This document shows positions 1-21,825 of a DNA stretch of 64,000 bases, one piece after another (the first letter of the stretch is position 1; every line of letters begins with the position of its first letter). The DNA lies in NCBI GenBank assembly GCA_016647705.1, contig CM028328.1:3993311-4057310 (forward strand), written 5' to 3'. Source of the DNA: Eucommia ulmoides. Its lineage: Eukaryota > Streptophyta > Magnoliopsida > Garryales > Eucommiaceae. A program made the translations under genes and the position numbers. Under the pieces are notes generated by a model that had not been told where the DNA came from, searched no databases, and saw nothing but the letters and a program-made list of their open reading frames with translations.

Positions 1-9120
<9,120 letters not shown>

Positions 9121-9481
9121 CGTTAAGGTAGTGTTTGATTTCATGGAATTGGAAATTTAAAATTAGACTTTAAAATAAACACATGTGAAAGCCATAAAAA
9201 TCTGTATATTTATAGCTGGATTTTCAATAGTAAAATTAGATAAATCAACAATAAAATTTGAATGACGCAATAAGAAACATTAAAAAACCATCAAGAAAAA
9301 TAAATGAGATATGGAAATCCAAATCTGTTGAAGGCCTACGGTGGCAAGAGAGATGGTTCCATCTCTAAAATCAGATTTGGCCAATGATGGTAGTGACGAG
9401 AGATAGAGAGAGAGTGACAAATATAGAAGGGGAGGGATAGCCTCTTTTTTTTTGTTTAGGGAGTTCTTCACCTGTTAATTT

Positions 9482-9513
<32 letters not shown>

Positions 9514-11920
9514 TTACTGATATATTTTCCCAAACCAACATAAATCAGGAGTAGGACTCCCAATTATAAAACCGGAAGCCAGTTATACTATCCATATTTT
9601 TTTTTTTTTCTTCACAAAAGAGAAAGTTGGAGGTAGTACCTCCGGCTTTCCTCAATAACATTCACCCCATGTGAATAGTTCTCCCTCGCTCCCATGAATT
9701 TTTATTGTTATCTATATTTATTCCCTTACTCCCATTCCTCATGTGAATTTTGATTATTATTTATTTTTACCCCCCTCCATTATAGAGGAATTGAATGTTT
9801 ATAAGAACCCACGTCCATCACATACCCACAATTAGTAAATTAATTCTAAATCACTCCACAATTAATTAATTAATTTTAAAATAAATTATAATTCAAATTG
9901 TATATCAAATTGATACTAAAATATTCATGAAACTTCAATTTCATTATTTTATATATGTATTTTTTGATAAAAAAAAAAATCACATTTTGTTTGGGGATTA
10001 TCTAAATGGGAAAACTATATTTTTTGTCCCTAAAATATGGGGTGATATTTATATGGGCTCTGAAATTTATCTAATTACATATTTTGTCCTTAAGTATTAT
10101 ATTTGTTTCAATTCTGTAAAATTAAAAATATTGTTAAGAATTTTGGATGAAAATTTTGTTGTGCTCAGGGCATGAAAAAATTGATGATTCCTATTCACTC
10201 CCAAAATCATAACAATGTTTTTAATTGTTATTGTTAATCATTCAACATAGATACTATGTTTTTTATTTTGCATTGTTAATATAATCATGGCTGAAAATTT
10301 GGTGGGATGAAATTTTTTTACAAAATAAAAAACATTGATTAGGATTTTGGATGATTAACATTAACAATGATTTTTTTTATTTTTTTTCATCAAACCAACG
10401 AAGTTAACGGGATTTTCTTAAATTAGTTCTCATAAAATATGTTCTCTCCATTTAGTCTTTTAAAAAATTGGCAATATCTCCATATAACAAATTCAAGGGT
10501 GTAAACTGTGATTATCTTTATAAAAGTTAAAAAGGAGATGTCAAATTAAATCAAGAGATCACTTGCATGCATTATGAAATTTCCCTTAAAAGTGAAATCA
10601 AAGAAATATTTAAGAAATTAATATGAAATAATTGAAAATGGAAAGCATGAGGAGGAAAGCTCTCATAGAAAGTCTTGTATAAGAAATTACCAGTCAACTT
10701 CATTGTCAATTCATATCAAAATATCATATATCAAAAGAAAAATTGAGCAAGAGAGATTGAGTGTCCATATTCACATATTTTTACACACCACACAAGGAGA
10801 AGATAAGTTTTGTTGATAATGTGGAAGGAAGTAGTGAACACAAGGAGCTCGTAAATTTTGATGATAATCCGGGAGAAGGAGTGACATAAAGAAACAAGTA
10901 AAAAAATTCAAGAATCATAGATCCTACGCTGATATACTCCGATAATCTTACAATAGATAGCATACGAAATGGAAACGACATTAATCTGTATGTTGGCATG
11001 ATACAAAAATACTTGATACCATACCTACCTCGCGATCAAGTTTGGACACTAAATTATGGTTATGCTATATCTCTCCATGCAACAAGATATGCGCTTTTAG
11101 AACCATACATGGTGAAACTCAAGTTTCAAAAACACAAGCCAAAAATATATGATCTCTTTAACACCAAAAAAATGACTCAAGACAGAGGGTGCAGTCTCTG
11201 AAATATTATTGGAGTAAAGTGGGAAAATGGGTGTTTGCAATTTTGGAATTTTTGTTAAGTTTATCATTTTTATAGTGACAAAAAAAATTATTGGGTCACA
11301 AAAAAATAATATAAAAAAAAAATCTGGATATGGTTATGGCTTGTAAGATTACCATTAATATAATGATAATGTATTAAATTAATGACTATATTTAATTCAT
11401 TTTATGGAAGTATGAAAAATATTTATTTGAGTTGTCCATTAATAAAACTATGGATCCCAAATTATATCTTATCAGGAAAAAATTCATATTTTAATATAAA
11501 GTTTAACCAACCCTTTTCAAGTCATTTTTTAAGTTCTCACTTCTTATAAAACAACCCAAAAAGAGAATGGTCATGTTGACATTTGTTAAATGTTTTATCA
11601 CATATAATTTCTCTATTTGTGTGCATTAACAATCATCTTCCAAACCTTCTTCTCTATTTGTGTGCATATATGTGCGCGCACATCATAAGACCCTCATATT
11701 AAGAGTCTTTTTCCAAAAGGAGAAAAAACAATGGATTTTGATATAGAGAGAACTTCAATCATTGAACTCCTAAGAAAACCTTAGAACAACAAACTTTATT
11801 TATTGTCTTAGAACCACAATTTTTTTGGGATTACTTTATGTGTTTTTCTTACTTTATCTAGACACAACTTACTCATAAAATATTTAGTTTCGAATACTAC
11901 TAGATGTAGGGGTCTCCAAA
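9121..11920. other. Intergenic AT-rich DNA without recognisable genes
   Basis: There is no frame with protein-like composition on either strand. It begins with the SRK-like gene's 3' flank. A (TAA)n tract lies at about 9482-9503. The words GTTATTGTTAATCATTCAA (about 10229) and TTGGATGATTAACATTAACA (about 10356) face each other, suggesting a degenerate inverted-repeat element. Open frames such as 9927-10175 are A/T-rich and low-complexity and look fortuitous. Confidence 0.6.
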
Positions 11921-11929
11921 AAGCCCAAA

Positions 11930-12480
11930 GCCCATGAGCTATCTAATCGGTTAAATTTAATATCCTATTTAAGCACCAATTATCGTAGTATAGTGTGTAA
12001 GTATGGGACCAATCCACATGGATTGAATTATAATTATCAATTTTGTATTTTATTTTTTGTAGGAGAAATAAACAATATTAGTTTGGTTTTGGGTTTTAAT
12101 GATTAAATTGCAGAATTGCGATAAAATATATATGAAAAGGCTCGAGTTAGGGACATGGGTAAATTCATCAATTTATCTTGTGAATTTCATTCTTATTCCT
12201 TTTATTAGGTATATGATTAAGTAATATTCACTAGAAGTCAATATTACTACGAAAGACAATCCGACCACCTAATTGTGCGATTCAATTCTTACATTAACTA
12301 ATCTAAGGTAAATTAAACATTTAACATAATTTATCCAATTAATTCATATCGATATCACTAAAGTTAATTGTAAAATTGTTAATTCTAAACCACAAGTGTT
12401 ATATCTAACATTAGACATACAAATAAATTCAGATCTAAAACTCTACAAGATTATTTAGAACATAAATTCATTTAAGAAAA
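11930..12480. repeat. Dispersed non-coding repeat, related in structure to 34290-35130
   Basis: The block contains AAGCACCAATTATCGTAGTA, then a GGACCAATCCACATGGATTG element, then CTCTACAAGATTATTTAGAA. The region at 34290 has AAGCACAAAATATCATAGTA, a CCACAGAGATCGG element and CTCTACAAGAACACTTTGAA in the same order. I take both as degenerate copies of one plant repeat, possibly retrotransposon LTR or UTR sequence. The superfamily is not determined. Confidence 0.4.
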
Positions 12481-14120
12481 ATATTTAAGACCACAATCCT
12501 CTTTTTACAACCTTACCCACATAAGAAAAAAAATATAACCAAACAATAACAAAGTTACATGGATAAATGTTAGAAAAGATAAAGAAATTAGCTGGCCATG
12601 AAGATTTGCTTTTCTGCATAGATTTATTTGTCCATTGAAGAACCCCGACTACAATCCAGTCACAAAAGATAGAAGAGAAAAAAAAAAAAAAAAAACTGAA
12701 GAAGAACCAAAAAAACTGCACTGCCGAAGCAAGTCTCGGGAAAAAATGAAAAACAATGACAAATGAACTCTCCCCAAATGCCACTGTTTTCGAACCAAGA
12801 ATCGTATAAGAATGAACCATAACTCAAAATAAGATATTTCTCCAATCTCTTTATTTTTATAAAATTAATGGCCAATATCTTCTTTTTCACTATTAATATT
12901 GTGACCCTTGATCTTCAATAAACTAATCACTCCTAATTTTTTTTAAAAATATATATTTTCACCCTTTTATTTTTATAAAAAATTAATTACAAACTTTAAA
13001 ATTTTATATACTCCTCCTCTAATTTATAAAAACTTTAACTGAACCCCTAAAAAATATTATCCTTTAAAAAAAACTCTATATTTTTTATTATATGCAAATT
13101 AAAAATCATAATTATAATATCAAACTATTCAAATTAAGAATATATATTATTATATATTTTTTTGATCCGCTGATGCTGGTCTAAAACCCGTGAGAATTGA
13201 GAAGAAAAAGTTGAGTCCCCAAAAAATAAAAAACAACCAAATGAATCCCAAGCCAAGGCCCACTGCCGACTCTTTGATTCCTAATTAGAATGGCTATCAC
13301 TGGGCCATTAATGGTCATTTAGGCTCTAAAATGTAACGGTTGCTTCAGCTTGTGTAACAGTTTCTTTCATTTTTAGAATCGGCCCAGTTAATTTCTCAAA
13401 ATCAGTCTAAATCTTATTATTAATATTTTTTTATAATTTATTTTAGGGAGCTTACTAAACAATCCCAAAAAGATATCAAAATTACCAGTTAAACCCATAA
13501 CTTTTCTATGAACCGAGGAGTCCATATGGCATTTTCGTGACAAAAATGCCCCAATCTAATACGCCACTTCATAACATCATGTAATCAATTCCCCCTAATG
13601 CATAACTAATTTTGGTAACATGCGATCATAAAAAGTATAACAAAAATACTTGTTTTAATCTCAATACGAACGTGAAATAACAAAATTTTTACACATTAAT
13701 TATGTGCGAATAATTCTCTTCAAAATGAGATATCAATCATATTTGTTGGAGCTGTTTATCGTAGTGAGTATGAATATTACATGTAACATTTATTATATAG
13801 ACCATGTTATATGTAATATGTACTTACAATTGTCTCTCTTTAAAATGTTAGTGTGCTGAATGTAATATCTTAACTGATTGTTGAATGTAACATTTTAACA
13901 GATTGTTGAATCGTATTTCATATAAATGTTACATGTAACAACTTATAGTTCGTGTGATACTAATATTGATCGTAACATTTAGTATTTGATTTTAATTTTT
14001 TATTTATTTTTTATTTTTTTATTTTTTTTATTTTTTTTTATGGTTCTAAATTGGGATACATGTTAATTTTATATGTAACATTAACTGTAATGTTATTCTG
14101 TGTTCCCATTTTAAATATAA
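12481..14120. other. Intergenic AT-rich DNA
   Basis: No gene is recognisable. Poly-A/T tracts lie at about 12678 and 13990-14040. TGTAACATTT-like words recur between 13780 and 13980 without clear periodicity. Confidence 0.5.
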
Positions 14121-14355
14121 CTAGTTTAAACCTGCGCATTGCGTCAGCTTTGAAAAAAATTATAATAAATTTTTAATATTGAAATATAAAATACATATGT
14201 ACTATTTTGTTATTTTGATAGCAATATTTGAAAACAGATGCATATATTTTATTGAGTAATGATATTTTATAAATAGCGAAAATAAATAGGCAATTAAAAA
14301 TTAAATAAATAATCATAAAAGTGACATAATATTTCTACAAATTAACTTATACTAA

Positions 14356-15105
14356 TTTACTATAAAATAACAAATAAATAACCACAAATTAGGATTAATT
14401 TTATCAATTTGTGCAAGTCTAATAAATTCTAATTTAATTAGTTTATATTGTTTCTAATTTCTTTTCAGTTGAAAATATTTTTCAATCATAGATATTTTCT
14501 TAATTAACTCAAAATGTGCATTAGGGAAATTAATCATATAATTTATATCGAATTTTTCCAATAAATTGATATACTACAAAATAACACACATATAACTATA
14601 AATTAGGATTAATTTTATCAATTTTTGTATGTCAATAAATTATAATTTAATTAATTTATATCGTATCTACTTTTTTTTTTGGTGCAAATATTTTTTGAAT
14701 CACAATTTTTTTTAAAAAATAATTTAAAATATCGATTGGGAAAATTAATCATATATTTGGACATTAATTATAAAAAATCCAAAATTAAATTAATTAAAAC
14801 AAAAAGAAGATAAAATCGATTGGAGCCACTCATTATTTGATATATATATATAAACGAACTCATGAAAGAGCTTAATTTGATTAATTTTTGCATGTCAACA
14901 AATTCTAATTTAATTATTTACATTGTATCTACTTTCGTTTTGGATGCAAATATTTTTTGAATCACAATTATATTTTTTAAAAATTTAAATTATGAACTAG
15001 GAAAATTAATAATAAATTTGGACATTAATTAGAAAAAATTAAATTAATCAAAACAAGAAAGAGATAAAATTGATTTGGGCCACTTATTATTTGATATAAA
15101 AAAAA
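14356..15105 (+). repeat. Three-copy degenerate tandem repeat, unit about 250 bp
   Basis: Copies start near 14356, 14571 and 14865. Each carries ATTCTAATTTAATT or a close variant, GCAAATATTTTTTGAATCAC (copies 2 and 3; a weaker form in copy 1), and AAAATTAATCATATATTTGG or a variant. Copies 2 and 3 also share GATAAAATCGATTGGAGCCA or a variant just before CATTATTTGATAT. All are AT-rich and non-coding. Confidence 0.65.
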
Positions 15106-16554
15106 ATAGGGTTAATTACACTTTACGCCCGTAGTTTGGCCCATTTGTACTTTATCCCTAGTGGTTCAAACGTCGCTACTTACCCCCCCAGTAGTCTTGG
15201 GCCTAAGTGCAAATCTAACACTTTCTGTCAAAATTGACAGAAGTGTACCTCACGCTCCATCAACAAGAATGGGCCTGTTTTTGTGATTTTTCCCTCCAAA
15301 ATGTTAATTTCTTGTTCTCATTTTACCTCCATGTTTCTCTATAAAACTCCAACACTTCTTACTAATTTTTTTTGCACCAAACCAACAATAAGTCAAATTT
15401 ATTACACCACAATAATTCTTTATTTATTATTTATTTTCAAGACTTCAATCATTATTATATCATTTTTTTTTAAATTAGTCTTATTAATTTCATTTGATTA
15501 TTCAAATATTATATTTTTTATTCAAGTATTTATTGATTTTTACTTGAATGCAATTGAAAATATTTTAGTTTTAATTTTTAAAAGTATTTCAATTGATTTC
15601 AATTCAATTGAAAATATTTTCAATTTTTACTTAATTTATTATTTATTTTGGGATAATGACACTTCACCGGACAAATCAAGTCGGTACTCGATTGGACTTC
15701 CGTATTTGAACTTTCACATATTGGTTACCTCACATTTGATTTTCGTTTCAATTTGGACCCTCAATTATGTTTTTTGTTAATTAATATTAAATTACAATTA
15801 TACCCTTTAAATTTTTTAGTTGGGATCATTTTACTTTCTATCTAAAATTTAAGGGTATATTGTGTAATTTTTCTTTTATTTTCATCCTCTTCAAGATGAA
15901 GTCTAGAGAGAGAAAGCTTGGAGCCGTTTTTTCTTTTATTTCATCCTCCTTATCCCTGATTTCAACATTTTCCTCCTTTGTTTCGATCGATTCTAAATTT
16001 TGGCTAGTTTTTTGTTCGATCTCCATTGTCCTGAACCACAAATCGACGGCCCACCAATCGGTTGGGCTTCCGGCGGTGGACCAAACAGATCATGGTATGG
16101 TTTCAAATCTGTTGAGCTTGGGTGGGGGGTTCCAAATAGATTTGGGTTTCAATTTTTTCAAATTGGAGCAAATCGAATTCTCAAGATCCGATTTGGGGTC
16201 ATTTCTTCTTTGTTTCGGCTCGATTTGGTGGCTGTTTTTCTGAGATTTTTTGGGGTAATTTCTACTCTGTTGTAGAAGCCGCCACGCCCAAAGCCTCTCC
16301 ATCAATCGTCGTCCTTCAACTGTAATTTTGTTGGGGGTTGGAGCAGAGATCTAAACATCATTCTAGTTTTCCCTCAGCAGCGTTTCAAGATTTCGTTGGT
16401 TTTGTTGGGATTGGATTCTGCACCGCTTCACCTTCGCGAGAAAGTCGACGATTTTTAAATTGGCGTTGCGGCTGAAGGTCGAAGGCGATTTCGGCAGTTT
16501 GGATCAAATCGGCGCTGCAGCCGCTCAGTCTTCATCGTCCTGTGCCGTTCACCG

Positions 16555-16740
16555 TTGTTAAGTTCGTCTACGGAGGCAACACTTTTCCTCTCTTTCTCTG
16601 GTTCAGGCACGTCAACAAACAGTGTTCCACAATTCAAGCCTCTAGAAGATGACCACATTGATCAAATGATCCAGGAATTGGTTCATTATGGCTCTATTGA
16701 GCTCTGCTCTATTGCCCTACCTCAAGCTAATCTAATGTAG
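16555..16740 (+). pseudogene. Possible captured gene fragment, unidentified
   Basis: A short open frame whose second half has protein-like composition (FKPLEDDHIDQMIQELVHYG, then SIELCS) within the GC-richer core. It lacks a clear start context and splice partners. I do not recognise the family with confidence and assign no function. It may be an exon piece carried by the surrounding inverted-repeat element. Confidence 0.3.
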
Positions 16741-16963
16741 TTCAAGAAAATCTCCATCGCCACTTTTTCCTAAACCCAAATGATGGTTAGTGGTGTCGAT
16801 GGGAGGCGATGGCGATGGTGATGGTGAGGCGATGGTGGTGGTGTCGATGGGAGGTGACCAGATCGAGGACGGCAACGAGTAGCGAGGTCGGCGGCGGTAG
16901 AGAGAAAAGCGAGCAAGGCTCTCAGTTGAGACTAGAGAGAGAGCGCTCCTTATAAAAGCCTTT

Positions 16964-17155
16964 GGGTTAATTGCACTTTACACCCTAATAAAGTAAATAA
17001 TTACATGAGGCTAAAATTGAAATTTTGATCCATCCGTTAACAGGGTTACTATTGCACTTAGGTCCACAAACCACAGGGGGATAAGTGGCGACGTTTGAAC
17101 CACAAGGGGTAAAGTACAAATGGGCCAAACCATATGAGGTAGAGTGTAATTAACT

Positions 17156-17156
<1 letters not shown>
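16964..17156. mobile_element. MITE of the GGGTTAATTGCACTTT family
   Basis: About 193 bp with imperfect inverted ends: GGGTTAATTGCACTTTACAC at left and GTAGAGTGTAATTAACTC at right. It shares blocks with the element at 7951-8154 and the left arm at 15109. It may be a complete MITE, or the right arm of the larger structure. Confidence 0.55.

Positions 17157-17158
<2 letters not shown>

Positions 17159-17247
<89 letters not shown>
17159..17247. repeat. Long (AT)n microsatellite
   Basis: About 44 uninterrupted AT units directly after the MITE. The open frame read through it is meaningless. Confidence 0.97.
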
Positions 17248-17251
<4 letters not shown>

Positions 17252-18074
17252 CACCAAAGAGCTTGAAAGAGTTATTCTCTAACCACATTAACAACTTCTC
17301 TCTTCTTTCATTTAAGTATTAGACGACATTTATACTCGTGCTAAGTGTGGGGTATTTAGTTCTATATTTAAAAAGTTTTATATGTAATTTTATGTTGTTA
17401 CAGTAGTATTGGTAAGAACATTATTGATTTTTTTTTCTTCATATTTCTATTAATTAATTTATGGGAACAAACACACTAATGAAAATGGAATAGAGTATTT
17501 ATGTTCAAGATTTTTAGATCATATTTATAAACTGTATAAAATTTTCCCTTACATCAGTTTTCATTTTAAGTTTTCTAAAGGTAAAAATAAAAAATTGAGA
17601 ACAGAGATGAACCATCAAAATTTACAAAGTTAAAGATGGAGGGATTTGAATTTGGCTCGAGGTGAGGAGGTTATGTATGGAGAAAAATAAAAATACACAT
17701 CTAGTAGGAGAGCAAGACAAATACACGCTTGATAAGTTCCACAATCACACATTATGAGAGCATAGTTGTTTTTCATTGTATCTAAACCTAAGGATGGTTC
17801 ATTTAAGTAAACCACCACCACAACCAAGTTTGCATATACTGTGTCCAATACCACTTTTGAAAAAATCCTAAATCTTTTGATGCGTTGAAGATTTAATTAC
17901 ATCAATCCATATCTCCAATAAACTAAGTTTTATATTAGTAGCGAAACTAAATAGTTATTATACATTCCAAAAATACTAAATAACGTCCAAAAACAACACA
18001 TGTTCATAGAACAAAAAGTATATTAATGAACAACAGACGTACAGATGAAAGGTTAAACATAACATAAATTCATT

Positions 18075-18186
18075 GAAAATCCAATGATAAAGCCTCATTC
18101 GAGAGTGATGCATGACAATTCCACCGTCTTGAAAATCCAACAATAAAACCTCATTCGAGAGTGATACATGACAATTCCACCGTCTT
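18075..18186 (+). repeat. Direct tandem duplication, 2 x 56 bp
   Basis: The units 18075-18130 and 18131-18186 differ at only a few positions. Both begin GAAAATCCAA and end ACAATTCCACCGTCTT. No coding role is visible. Confidence 0.9.
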
Positions 18187-18939
18187 AATTGTTGACCAAC
18201 ATAAGCGGCCCATCCTTTTAAGATTTCATTCTGTTACCATGTTTTTTTTTTTCTTTTTCTTTTGCCAAGTCAATAATCTATTAGCAATCAAAAAACAACC
18301 ATCCTTCTCACTCGCCACATCTCATAGTGTTACTTCCACACTACTCACCATTCTCATTTTAATACACAAAATGTGACGAACAATGTCTCAACTAATTAGA
18401 AGGAAAGAAATTTTAAATCTCAAATGAGATTAATTTGTAAAACAATTGAACAAAAAATAGTCAATAGTTACAACTATGAACAAATTTTTGTAACTTGATC
18501 AAGGATGAGTCACAAATAATAAAAAAGTAGGGAAGTGAAGTGCCAAATTATGTGAACCAATCATTAGAAACCAAAGTGTAATTTCATCCTTCACCATTTG
18601 TCTCTTTTAGTTAAGTTGTACCCCTTTTGCGGTTGTCATATGAAGAATATATAGAGTCATCTAAATTGCAATGAATGAAATGTCATATGACTAACCTCAA
18701 TGATCTTAAGATCTTCCACTCCAAAAGATGTAGCCTTACCAGGAAAGGAAGATGTAGCCTTACCCGGAAAGATGTAACCTCAATAATGCACATAGTTGCA
18801 TTGCCTCTGGGTAATAAGAATTTGCTTACTTCTTTCATCGATAGTCTCGGATTATGTTCCTGTTTTGTTCTAAGAATTTTTTTTTCAACAAATCTGGTAG
18901 CAAGACGGAAATGGGATTTGTTTGTTTTTATAATTTATT

Positions 18940-19378
18940 CTTAAATTCAGAAAAATGGGAATGATGTGGGAATAGAAACATTAAACAAAAGGGCCCTAAA
19001 GTGGTGTTTCTTAGTGTTCTGTTACCAGAATTTTGTTCCAAAAATCTGGAGTAAAGCAAAAATATATTTTTCCCATACTACTGTTTTTGTTCCTAGTTAT
19101 CTAAGAATTGAAACAGATGTGGGAATATAAACTCTACACAAACATATTAGATTGTGGTCAGTAAACCTCTGAAAAATAGTCTTTCCATTCCAAAAAATCT
19201 AGGGTGAGAAACAGAAATCTGGGAATATATATGTTTTGTTCCCAGAATTTTGTTCTAAAAATATGGAGTAGAGCAGAAACTATTTTTTTGTGTTTCCACA
19301 TTTGGGTTTCTGCTCCCAATTTTCTAAGATTAGAAACACGAAATTTGGAATAGAAACACTAAACAAAAGCCACCCACC
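18940..19378. repeat. Cluster of MITE-like repeats (TTTTGTTCC family)
   Basis: Several adjacent copies carry CCAGAATTTTGTTCYAAAAA (two copies, about 19025 and 19240), GGAGTARAGCARAAA and AGAAACACTAAACAAAAG. The same vocabulary appears in intron 4 of the SRK-like gene at 6885-7136. Copy borders are blurred. Confidence 0.5.
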
Positions 19379-21412
19379 GATATGATTTCATGTTACAGAG
19401 GAGTATCTGCTACAAAATCAATCCTTCATGCTATCGACTTTCGGTCCAAAGAAAAACATAAATCAAAGTGGCATACTGACCTGTTTGATTGTTGTGCAGA
19501 GGCTTGTCTAAGTTTGTTTTGTAAAGTTTCCAACAATCATGACAAATATTGAAGCAAGCATATGAAAAAATGGAAAAGAATTAAAAAATAAGAGGAACAA
19601 AAAGTTAAAATAGAAATAGAAGAGAGATTCCTTAAGATTTATTAGGCTAATGTTTTTGTTTATGTTCCCAGGATAAATAGAAACAGAACTAGAAAATAGA
19701 ATCGAAAGAAATATCTGTTCATGTTTATGTTTCAAGAAATGAGTTTTTTTGGCTCTAGGCATAGCAAAGTTTCTTAGCAACCCCATTGATTTTATTTTAT
19801 TTTTAACTGAAAACTGTTTCTAGCAGTTTTCCAAACATGTCTAAGAACCAATTTTCATTAGGCAAATGCTATTAGCACTCCATAAATATTCCCATTACGC
19901 GATTCCCATGAAAGAAATAGTGAATATGGAGTGCAAGTGGATATTTGTAGAGGTCAATAGCATTTTCTCTTCAAAATGCAAACCAAGTAAAATTACTACT
20001 TACAATATAGTGTCAGATTCAGAGAAACATACCTTCTAGCTTTCACCTCATTTAGTTGTAGCCTATGAAATAGTTATGGGCATTTCTCATTCAAATTCTC
20101 AAATTGTAATGCCATGATTGGATGTTGTTTTAACCACAGACCAATAATGCAATAGAATTCCTAAAAAACCAACAGATTTTGTTTCCTTTTTCTTATTTAA
20201 TTTTTGTGAACTAAACCGAAAGCAATAAAATTGTTTCTTTTTTCCAACTTAGATCTAATCTAGATTTTTTTAATTTTTTTTCGTTCTTATATTTAGAAAA
20301 CCGAAGAAAAAAGTTAACTTGGCAAAATGGCCTATATTGTGATGTATTGATTCCTACAAAATTATTAATTTTCTAAATCAAGTTATTTAAAGCACCATAC
20401 TCAAAATCACTCTTAGACTCATACATGCCATCAAGCAAAGATATATGACACATACTGTCACACCCCACCCCGGTCACTCGTCACCCGAGGCCGGGCGTGA
20501 CGTCAACCTGCTATTGCCGGACCAACTCACGAATATTCCAACAAACACATATATAAACACACTCGCTTACTTGTAAATTTTCCCTTACAAAATATATATA
20601 TATATATATACACTACAAGAAAAAGTAGTATTAGCGACCAATTTTAGCAACGAAAATAAAATTCGTCGCAAAAGGGTAGTATTGGCAAGGAAATTTGGTT
20701 TTCTTGCTAAAACACCATGACTATTGGCGACGACACAAAAAATTTCCCACTGAAAATTAGTTTTAGCGACGACATATAAAATTCGTCACTAAATTCGTTA
20801 CAAATACTTTACTGCTATTTAATTTAATTTTAGCAACAAACAATTAATTATTAGCGACAATTACTTTTTGTGGCGAAAAAAATTAATTTTTTTAGCCACC
20901 AAATAATTCCTCACTAATTATCAAAATATTAGTATTAATATATTTATATTTAATTATCAAATATTAGTATAGTATAGCCATACACAATTGAAGCCCATTC
21001 AAGCCTAATTCATAAGATCAAAATATTAGGATTAATATATTTATATTTAATTATCAAATATTATAATTGTAAATCCAATATCAAGAGCAAACCTTGCCTA
21101 ATTCACAAAGACCAACCAATTGCCTAATTCACCCAAACCAGACCTCTTCACAAGACGAAACGCGAGCGACTTTCCTTGTCTGCTCTTCGCTGCTCACGAG
21201 TATCACAAGAATGAATTCTTGGCGCCAAGAATTGCCGCTTTCGTTCATCTCCTTTCTTTATTCGATTATGGTATATCTCCTCTTTAATTTCCGAAAACCT
21301 AATTTTTCGATTCACTATCGCAATTGGCGTTCTCCACGCTGCACTCCACCTGCTCCATCGCTCCACCGTAGTTCTCCTCTTGAAGGTTGTCCAACCCACT
21401 GGTCAGGTACAC

Positions 21413-21413
21413 A

Positions 21414-21446
<33 letters not shown>
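21413..21446. repeat. (CT)n microsatellite within the CACTA element
   Basis: An almost pure CT tract of about 30 bases in the 5' non-coding part of the transposon. Confidence 0.9.
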
Positions 21447-21450
<4 letters not shown>

Positions 21451-21634
21451 AATTAGAATGGGATTTTTTATTCTTTGTCATTCTGTACCCTAAATTAAAG
21501 ATATTGGAATGAACACAGATGTATTTGTGTTTATAAATTAAAGAAATTCACACTTTAGATATGTTCTAGTTTGTTTATTTAGGGCTTTAATTGAGATTGA
21601 TTTGTTTAGGTTTGATTTATTTAGGGCTTTAATT

Positions 21635-21825
21635 GATTTCTTCAGTTTGCTCCTCGTTTTTGTTCTGTTCTTGTTCCAATTTTCAGTTTCTGTTCTATTA
21701 CCGTTCCTACTTTTTGTTTCTGGTATGTTCTATTCTAATCGATTTCTTCAGTTTGCTCCTCGTTTTTGTTCTGTTCCTGTTCCAATTTTTAGTTTATGTT
21801 CTATTACCGTTCCCACTTTTTGTAA
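21635..21825 (+). repeat. Direct duplication in the CACTA 5' region, period about 106 bp
   Basis: GATTTCTTCAGTTTGCTCCT starts at 21635 and again at 21741. About 85 bases match well, including TGTTCTATTACCGTTCC. Confidence 0.8.

Larger units (their letters stand above)
15109..17156. mobile_element. Possible 2-kb element with inverted terminal repeats and a GC-richer core
   Basis: The left end (GGGTTAATTACACTTTACG, then TTTGGCCCATTTGTACTTTA and GGTTCAAACGTCG) is mirrored at the right end in reverse complement (CGACGTTTGAACCACAAGGG, TACAAATGGGCCAAACC, GTGTAATTAACTC). The match is about 100 bp. The core from about 15850 to 16960 is richer in G and C than its surroundings. It includes a frame at 16555-16740 and GATGGCGATGGTGATGG-like microrepeats near 16805. 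AAATA adjoins both ends and could be a target duplication. The right arm could instead be an independent MITE (see 16964-17156). Confidence 0.4.
17248..20455. other. Intergenic DNA with MITE-like clusters; no gene seen
   Basis: No supported coding sequence. It holds a 56-bp direct duplication (18075-18186), a short GATGTAGCCTTACC duplication near 18727-18770, and a MITE-like cluster at 18940-19378. A further related block (TGTTTATGTTCCCAGG, TGTTTATGTTTCAAG) lies around 19640-19860. The right edge is the gypsy LTR at 20456. Confidence 0.6.

Noticed and set aside
12485-12890. Overlapping minus-strand frames of 111 and 76 codons
   Set aside because: They are Phe/Ser-rich products of poly-A/T tracts and show no conserved motif.
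15283-15780. 165-codon plus-strand frame with hydrophobic stretches
   Set aside because: It is extremely AT-rich (Ile/Phe/Leu/Tyr dominated) with no domain, start context or splice structure. It is expected by chance in such DNA.
17058-17294. Open frame with a long Tyr/Ile repeat
   Set aside because: It is a translation of the (AT)n microsatellite.
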